Below are positions 23,449-27,791 of a stretch of DNA of 27,791 nt, piece by piece (position 1 is the first letter of the stretch; each line of letters opens with the position of its first letter). Location of the stretch: the NCBI GenBank assembly GCA_009919985.1, contig RGAX01000005.1:1-27791 (forward strand), in the 5' to 3' direction. The translations under genes and the position numbers were made by a program. Source of the stretch: Opitutaceae bacterium (lineage in GTDB: Bacteria; Verrucomicrobiota; Verrucomicrobiia; Opitutales; Opitutaceae). The notes under the pieces were generated by a model, which saw only the letters and a program-made list of their open reading frames with translations, did no database searches and was not told where the DNA came from.

Positions 23449-25865
23449 TGCGTTTTACCCTCTCCGCCACGGCGCTAGCCCTCACGCTGACCGCTACACT
23501 GCTCGCCCAGCCCTACACTTCCAAGCCGCTACATACCGATAAATTTCGTCAACTCGAAGAGCTCCTGCCCACGCCCAACGAGCAGCGCACCGCCTCCGGC
23601 GCCCCCGGCCACGCCTATTGGCAACAACGCGCCGACTACGTGATCGACGCCAGCCTCGACGACGCCAAGCAATCCCTCAACGGCGCCGCCACCATCACTT
23701 ACCACAACGCCTCCCCTGACGCCCTCGCCTACCTCTGGCTCCAACTCGATCCCAACATATTCGCCCACGACTCCGATAACCGCACCACCTCTGCCAGCCC
23801 CCGCGCGACGCCCGGCGCCAATCCGCTCGACAAATTTCCCTACGCGAGTCTTGAAGCGCTGCTCCTCCAAGAAAGCTACGACAGCGATTTAAAAATCTCC
23901 GCCGTCACCGACGCAGCCGGTGCCGCCCTCCCGCACACGGTCGTAAAGACCATGATGCGCATCGACCTGCCTGCGCCCCTCGCCGCTGGTGCCAAGATCA
24001 CCTTCAAAGTCACTTGGTCCTACCTCATCAACAACGCCAAGCTCCTCTCCCTGCGCTGCGGCTACGAGTATTTCGAGAAAGACAAAAACTACCTTTACGA
24101 AATCGCTCAGTGGTTTCCCCGCATGGCCGCCTACAACGACACCATGGGCTGGCAGCACAAACAATACCTCGGCCGCGGCGAATTTACGCTCGAGTTCGGC
24201 GACTACTTGGTGCGCCTCACCGTCCCCAGCGACCACATCGTCTCGGCCACCGGCGTCCTGCAAAACCCCGAACAAGTTCTCAGCGTAACGCAACGCGAAC
24301 GGCTAAAAGCTGCCGCCACCGCCCCCAAGCCCGTCTTCATCGTCACTCCCGCTGAAGCCAAAGCCGCCGAAACCGGCAAACCCAACGGCACCAAAACCTG
24401 GATCTTCAAAGCCGACAACGTGCGCGACTTCGCGTTCGCCTCCTCGCGCAAATTTATCTGGGACGCGATGGGTGCACCCCACCACGTCTCGCCCGACCCC
24501 AAACAGCCCGTCATGGCGATGTCGTTCTACCCGAATGAAGCCGAGCCGCTCTGGTCGAAATACTCTACCCACGCCATCATCCACACGCTCGATATTTATT
24601 CGAAACACACCTTCGCCTACCCCTACGCCGTAGCCCAATCCATCAACGGCCCCATTGGCGGTATGGAATACCCCATGATCTGCTTTAACGGCCCCCGCCC
24701 CACCGAAGACGGCACCTACTCCAAGGCCACCAAGTACGCCCTCATCTCCGTCATCATCCACGAGGTCGGCCACAATTACTTCCCCATGATCGTCAACTCC
24801 GACGAGCGCCAATGGACCTGGATGGACGAAGGCCTCAACTCCTTCGTGCAAACCCTCGCCGAACAGCAATGGGAAAAAGACTACCCGTCACGCCGAGCCG
24901 AAGCCCGCGACCTGGTAGGCTACATGACCGGCGAGGGCCAAGTCCCGATCATGACCAACAGCGAATCTATCGCTCAACTCGGCCCCAACGCCTACGGCAA
25001 ACCCGCCGTCGCCCTTAATATTCTGCGCGAAACTATCCTCGGCCGCGATCTGTTCGACCACGCCTTCAAAACCTACGCTCAGCGCTGGGCCTTCAAACGC
25101 CCTTATCCCGCGGATTTCTTCCGCACCATGGAGGACGCCAGCGGCATAGACCTCGACTGGTTCTGGCGCGGCTGGTTCTACACGAACGACCACGTCGACA
25201 TCTCGCTGGACGCTGTCCGGGCCTACACCCTCGACACCCGTGACCCCGCGATCGAGAAACCGCGCGCCAAACAAGAAAAAGCGGACCGCCCCCGCACTCC
25301 GGCGCAGACCCGCAACGCCACTCTGCCCAAGCGAATCGACGCCTACCCCGAGCTGCGCGATTTCTACAACGACTACGACGAAGCCACGATTCTACCGAGC
25401 GACAAAAAGAAATATGAGGAGCTCCTTAAAACCCTCGCCAAAGACAAAGTCAGACCCGAGATCCTGAAAACCAAACGCAACTTTTATCTCGTCGAATTTA
25501 GCAATGTCGGCGGGCTGGTCATGCCGATCGTTTTAAAAATCGATTACTCCGACGGCTCCACCGAAGAGCTCCGCATCCCGGCCGAAATCTGGCGCGTCGA
25601 CAACGCCAAGGCCGCCAAACTCATCATGACTGAGAAGGAAGTTAAGGCCCTGCAAATCGACCCGCATGAAGAAATCGGTGACGCCGACGTCGAAAACAAC
25701 TTCTGGCCGCGGCGCCCTATCAAGAGCCGCTTCCAACTGTTTAAAGAGCCCATCGACACGAGCCCCATGAAGGAGCTGAAAGGCGAAGCTGAAAAATCCA
25801 AAAAGGCCTCGGATAAAAAATCTGACGCCAAAGCGGACGAAAAAAAGCCCGAAGAAACCAAGTAA
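23448..25865 (+). CDS. Secreted M1-family zinc metallopeptidase
   Basis: The 805-residue protein has a signal peptide (MRFTLSATALALTLTATLLA). It carries the gluzincin motif HEVGH at 438-442 followed by the third zinc ligand E461 in WMDEGLNSF, the exact HExxH-x18-E spacing of M1 aminopeptidases. GGMEYP (404-409) replaces the GAMEN exopeptidase motif, as in many bacterial secreted members. The C-terminal third holds a helical part, and the end (about 782-805) is a Lys/Glu/Asp-rich tail. It probably trims peptides in the periplasm or outside the cell. Its start shares one base (TAATG) with the stop of the preceding frame, but because a terminator lies upstream its own promoter is likely in the 90 bp before the start. 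Several family stretches such as WTWMDEGL confirm the assignment. Confidence 0.92.
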   Translation: MRFTLSATALALTLTATLLAQPYTSKPLHTDKFRQLEELLPTPNEQRTASGAPGHAYWQQRADYVIDASLDDAKQSLNGAATITYHNASPDALAYLWLQLDPNIFAHDSDNRTTSASPRATPGANPLDKFPYASLEALLLQESYDSDLKISAVTDAAGAALPHTVVKTMMRIDLPAPLAAGAKITFKVTWSYLINNAKLLSLRCGYEYFEKDKNYLYEIAQWFPRMAAYNDTMGWQHKQYLGRGEFTLEFGDYLVRLTVPSDHIVSATGVLQNPEQVLSVTQRERLKAAATAPKPVFIVTPAEAKAAETGKPNGTKTWIFKADNVRDFAFASSRKFIWDAMGAPHHVSPDPKQPVMAMSFYPNEAEPLWSKYSTHAIIHTLDIYSKHTFAYPYAVAQSINGPIGGMEYPMICFNGPRPTEDGTYSKATKYALISVIIHEVGHNYFPMIVNSDERQWTWMDEGLNSFVQTLAEQQWEKDYPSRRAEARDLVGYMTGEGQVPIMTNSESIAQLGPNAYGKPAVALNILRETILGRDLFDHAFKTYAQRWAFKRPYPADFFRTMEDASGIDLDWFWRGWFYTNDHVDISLDAVRAYTLDTRDPAIEKPRAKQEKADRPRTPAQTRNATLPKRIDAYPELRDFYNDYDEATILPSDKKKYEELLKTLAKDKVRPEILKTKRNFYLVEFSNVGGLVMPIVLKIDYSDGSTEELRIPAEIWRVDNAKAAKLIMTEKEVKALQIDPHEEIGDADVENNFWPRRPIKSRFQLFKEPIDTSPMKELKGEAEKSKKASDKKSDAKADEKKPEETK

Positions 25866-25877
25866 CGCTTTTTGAGA

Positions 25878-25906
25878 GTGGGCCCACCAAGCCCGCCCTT
25901 TTTTTT
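25878..25906 (+). terminator. Weak intrinsic terminator after the M1 peptidase gene
   Basis: A 6-bp stem (GTGGGC with GCCCGC, one G-T pair), seven-base loop, then CC and eight T. The T-run overlaps the stop codon of the convergent nucleotidyltransferase gene. Confidence 0.6.
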
Positions 25907-26597
25907 ATTTTTGGAAACGATCCATTGCAGGATTGGCAACACCACGCGACAAATCAGAGCACACGGGTGCGCTCGCTGGTAACGTACGTATTCGACTCGC
26001 TGCCGCCACCAATTCGTTTCTATCTTGAACAGACAAGCGAGCGAGATCGCCCCCCACAAAATACGTGAGAGCCTTTATGGCATGAATAACAGGAAATGTG
26101 GGGTGATACATCTGCTCCGCTGCCGCCAAGCCCATCTCCACACTCACCCCGGCGCGAATCAAAGCAGCAATGTCTCTATAATCCTTAGATTCGGTTCGCT
26201 GAAGGATGACCTTAACCTTTGTCGCCATTAAGTCGTCAAGGGACGCAACGGCCAAAACGTCGTCTTCGGTTCTTTCCGGATCCTTGACTCTCCCAAAATC
26301 AAGCCCACCGAAAAACGACACCTTAACCCCCGAATCGGATAATACCTCTAAGGTGTTTTCTTGTTCTTGTAGTACAGTTGATTTCGCAAGAAAGGGCAGG
26401 GCTTTCCTTAAGCGATTTTGGTCTAATGGAGCCGATGCAAAAAAATCAAAGTCAACCGACGTGCGGTGTCCCAGCCTGAGCGCAATCGCGGTACCGCCAT
26501 ACAAAACGTATCCCAAGCCCGATACTGGCTTCAACTCCGGCCAAAGTCTAAGCTGTTCAGAAGGCAGCATGCTAAACTGCGGCTGAAATTTATTCAT
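25905..26597 (-). CDS. AbiEii-type nucleotidyltransferase, likely toxin of a TA pair
   Basis: The 230-residue protein has the AbiEii/DUF1814 nucleotidyltransferase pattern: YGGTAIALRLGHRTSVDFDF (33-52) contains the GG-T motif and the metal-binding D-F-D, followed by the lysine motif in DDLMATKVKVILQR (121-134) and the acidic KDYRDIAALI (138-147). AbiEii proteins transfer nucleotides to RNA and act as bacteriostatic toxins in type IV toxin-antitoxin and phage abortive-infection systems; the same fold is also found in uncharacterised sugar- or tRNA-modifying enzymes. Its start overlaps the stop of the upstream small gene by four bases. Base composition looks less GC-rich than that of the M1 gene, hinting at transfer. 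The call is firm for family and moderate for toxin role. Confidence 0.85.
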   Translation of the reverse strand: MNKFQPQFSMLPSEQLRLWPELKPVSGLGYVLYGGTAIALRLGHRTSVDFDFFASAPLDQNRLRKALPFLAKSTVLQEQENTLEVLSDSGVKVSFFGGLDFGRVKDPERTEDDVLAVASLDDLMATKVKVILQRTESKDYRDIAALIRAGVSVEMGLAAAEQMYHPTFPVIHAIKALTYFVGGDLARLSVQDRNELVAAASRIRTLPASAPVCSDLSRGVANPAMDRFQK

Positions 26598-26974
26598 AGA
26601 GCCTCTGGAATGTGTCGGATCGGAAGCGGCGGGACATTGCCTGCCCTAGCGAGTCCTAGACGGTAATGCCAATAATGCCACGACCGAGCGCTGAACTGTC
26701 CAGCTTCAGCTCGTTGTAAGACAACGATCAGGCGGTCCTCGCCCAATGAATCGACCAAGAGGCAAACATCGGATAAAACCCCAATATTCATCACCTGAGC
26801 GATGATTCGCTCAGGAAAGTCCATTGATTCCTCGGCTGAAAACCACCAGATGTATTTGCCTGCTAATTTAAGCAGCAGATCTCGATGCGCCACCAACTCG
26901 CTTTGCAGCAGAGATCGGGCGTCGTTTGCCCCGTGCGCAGCAAGAGCGTCAGGGAATGTATTTACTAAGGACAT
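26594..26974 (-). CDS. Small partner of the AbiEii-type protein, putative antitoxin (DUF6922-like)
   Basis: The 126-residue protein is the first gene of the pair. The segments SMDFPERIIAQVMNIGVLSD (about 50-69) and FSARSWHYWHYRLGL (about 94-108) resemble small proteins that are often encoded just upstream of DUF1814 nucleotidyltransferases (annotated DUF6922, from memory). It lacks the winged-helix antitoxin domain of classical AbiEi and is much shorter than the about 200-280 residues usual for it. Two tryptophan-rich motifs (YIWWFS and SWHYWHY) are striking. The four-base overlap with the nucleotidyltransferase implies coupled synthesis. Function as antitoxin is inference from genetic layout. 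Confidence 0.7.
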   Translation of the reverse strand: MSLVNTFPDALAAHGANDARSLLQSELVAHRDLLLKLAGKYIWWFSAEESMDFPERIIAQVMNIGVLSDVCLLVDSLGEDRLIVVLQRAEAGQFSARSWHYWHYRLGLARAGNVPPLPIRHIPEAL

Positions 26975-27128
26975 CGATGAATGAAGAGTAAATTAATGAT
27001 CGTATAATCCAAGCTGGAATCAAACGCACTCCCTGTTTTCGAACATAAGTCGCCAAATCATCCCGGCCCACGAAGCGGCCTTAAACCTGTCCTTCTCGCT
27101 CCAAGGTAAATTTTAAGTACATAGTGCT

Positions 27129-27692
27129 GTGATTAAATTTTTTTTAATACCCTCAGGTTTATTTTCATGGGGCGCCGCATCACGCCTGAGTGCGCTCTTC
27201 GGCTTGGTCCTCGCCTCGACGCTCATGCCCGCCGCTCACGCGCATCCAATTCGCACCAGTTACGCCGAAGCCGATTTTCGCTCTGAAACCCAAAAATTCG
27301 AAATCGCCCTCCGTGTTTACCCCGACGACCTCGAGGCCGCTCTCTCCGCGCACGCTGGCTACCCCATCACCCTAGCCCGCACGGCACCGCCCGCTTTCGA
27401 TCTCGCCCTGCTCGCCTACCTCCGCGCCACTTTTCTTTTGCGTGCAGCTGACGGCACTACACCCGTCCTTTATCTGCTCGGCCGTGAGCTCAAGGATAAC
27501 GCGCAACACCTCTGGATCTATTTTGATTGCACGCTCCCTGGCGGCCCCACCGGAGCACGTCTGTCGCACCGCGTCCTGCGCGACGCCTTCCCAGAACAAC
27601 TCAACGCCCTGCGCCTGGGTCAAAAAGGCCAAACATTACTATTCCTCAACGACACCGAAAAAGAGGTCGCCCCGAGGCCCGCAAAACCATGA
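27129..27692 (+). CDS. Secreted DUF6702-like protein
   Basis: The 187-residue protein starts at GTG, which gives a signal peptide (hydrophobic about 16-36, ending AAHAHP). The mature start HPIRTSYAEADFRSETQKFE and the segment EIALRVYPDDLEAAL match the DUF6702 pattern (HP-x-Y/T-S-x-x-E, then K/R-x-F/Y-x-D-D-L-E) of small periplasmic proteins of unknown function. A closing stretch, ELKDNAQHLWIYFDCTLPG, fits as well. Such genes are, from memory, often next to an M1 metallopeptidase gene; here the M1 gene ends 1.26 kb upstream, with the AbiEii pair in between. No Shine-Dalgarno is seen, so the GTG start is chosen for the signal peptide only. Confidence 0.7.
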   Translation: MIKFFLIPSGLFSWGAASRLSALFGLVLASTLMPAAHAHPIRTSYAEADFRSETQKFEIALRVYPDDLEAALSAHAGYPITLARTAPPAFDLALLAYLRATFLLRAADGTTPVLYLLGRELKDNAQHLWIYFDCTLPGGPTGARLSHRVLRDAFPEQLNALRLGQKGQTLLFLNDTEKEVAPRPAKP

Positions 27693-27739
27693 AGGCACGC
27701 TTGCTCCTGGCGCCCGTTTTCATGCTGTTTAAGGTCTAA
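27689..27739 (+). pseudogene. Possible 5' remnant of a following secreted-protein gene
   Basis: An ATG overlapping the DUF6702-like stop (ATGA) opens a 16-codon frame, MKARLLLAPVFMLFKV, which looks like the first half of a signal peptide and then stops with TAA. It could be the start of a broken gene that was once coupled to the DUF6702-like gene, or chance. Confidence 0.25.
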
Positions 27740-27791
27740 CGTTAAACTTAGGACTCTGTTTACGCCTTGAGCATCTGCACGCCGCCGCGCA

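Noticed and set aside
24303..24869. 188-codon minus-strand frame opposite the M1 peptidase
   Set aside because: It covers the complement of the HEVGH region, and the translation is Gly/Val repeats without family features.

Overview
This 27.8 kb window looks like chromosomal DNA of a GC-rich, Gram-negative heterotroph, most likely a verrucomicrobial lineage of the Opitutaceae type. That placement is inference. It rests on two secreted DUF1080 proteins, a TonB-dependent receptor with a 'KLEAF' stretch just after its signal peptide, a secreted glycosidase-like protein ending in 'RAIGPSL' repeats, many Sec signal peptides, and start codons that mostly lack a clear Shine-Dalgarno sequence. I found no rRNA, tRNA, CRISPR array, transposase or phage gene.

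Layout. 1-636 is the C-terminal part of an SbtA-type sodium-bicarbonate permease. 774-4880 (minus) holds a NAGPA/Ig/repeat exoprotein, a TPM-domain protein with a Gly/Ser/Asp tail, and a two-gene unit of a small four-helix membrane protein and an XRE regulator, whose promoter overlaps a 33-bp near-perfect palindrome. 5058-7950 (minus) is a tightly packed TRAP transporter operon (dctP-dctQ-dctM), closed by a terminator. A 470-bp divergent region with two GACCGGTC sites 22 bp apart separates it from a secreted DUF1080 protein. 9185-11140 (minus) holds an EamA exporter and an AT-rich orphan gene. 11184-13398 (plus) holds a second DUF1080 protein followed by a secreted amidase, then a tiny protein made of two identical CDGSH-like units and a ceramidase-like membrane protein. 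15156-21428 (minus) holds a Fic protein, a TonB-dependent receptor with a strong terminator, and a hipBA toxin-antitoxin pair. 21649-25865 (plus) holds a gamma-glutamyltransferase whose conserved C-terminus is missing, then an M1 metallopeptidase. 25905-26974 (minus) is an AbiEii-type nucleotidyltransferase with a small partner. 27129-27692 (plus) is a DUF6702-like secreted protein.

How the genes fit together. Most of the DNA serves uptake and periplasmic or extracellular processing of organic matter: TRAP and TonB-dependent import, DUF1080 keto-glycoside cleavage, amidase, gamma-glutamyltransferase and aminopeptidase. Between these blocks sit small autonomous modules: XRE/membrane protein, orphan, Fic, hipBA and the AbiEii pair. 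Several have lower GC and AT-rich promoters, which suggests mobile defence or stress cassettes. The most notable points are the terminator lying inside the gamma-glutamyltransferase frame, the CDGSH duplication with only synonymous changes, the complete CREST-type residue set in the ceramidase-like protein, the operator-like palindrome of the XRE unit, and the AbiEii pair sitting between the M1 and DUF6702 genes. No single locus is a clearly new multi-gene system. The best candidates are the XRE/membrane pair, the AbiEii pair with its non-standard partner, and the orphan at 10130-11140.
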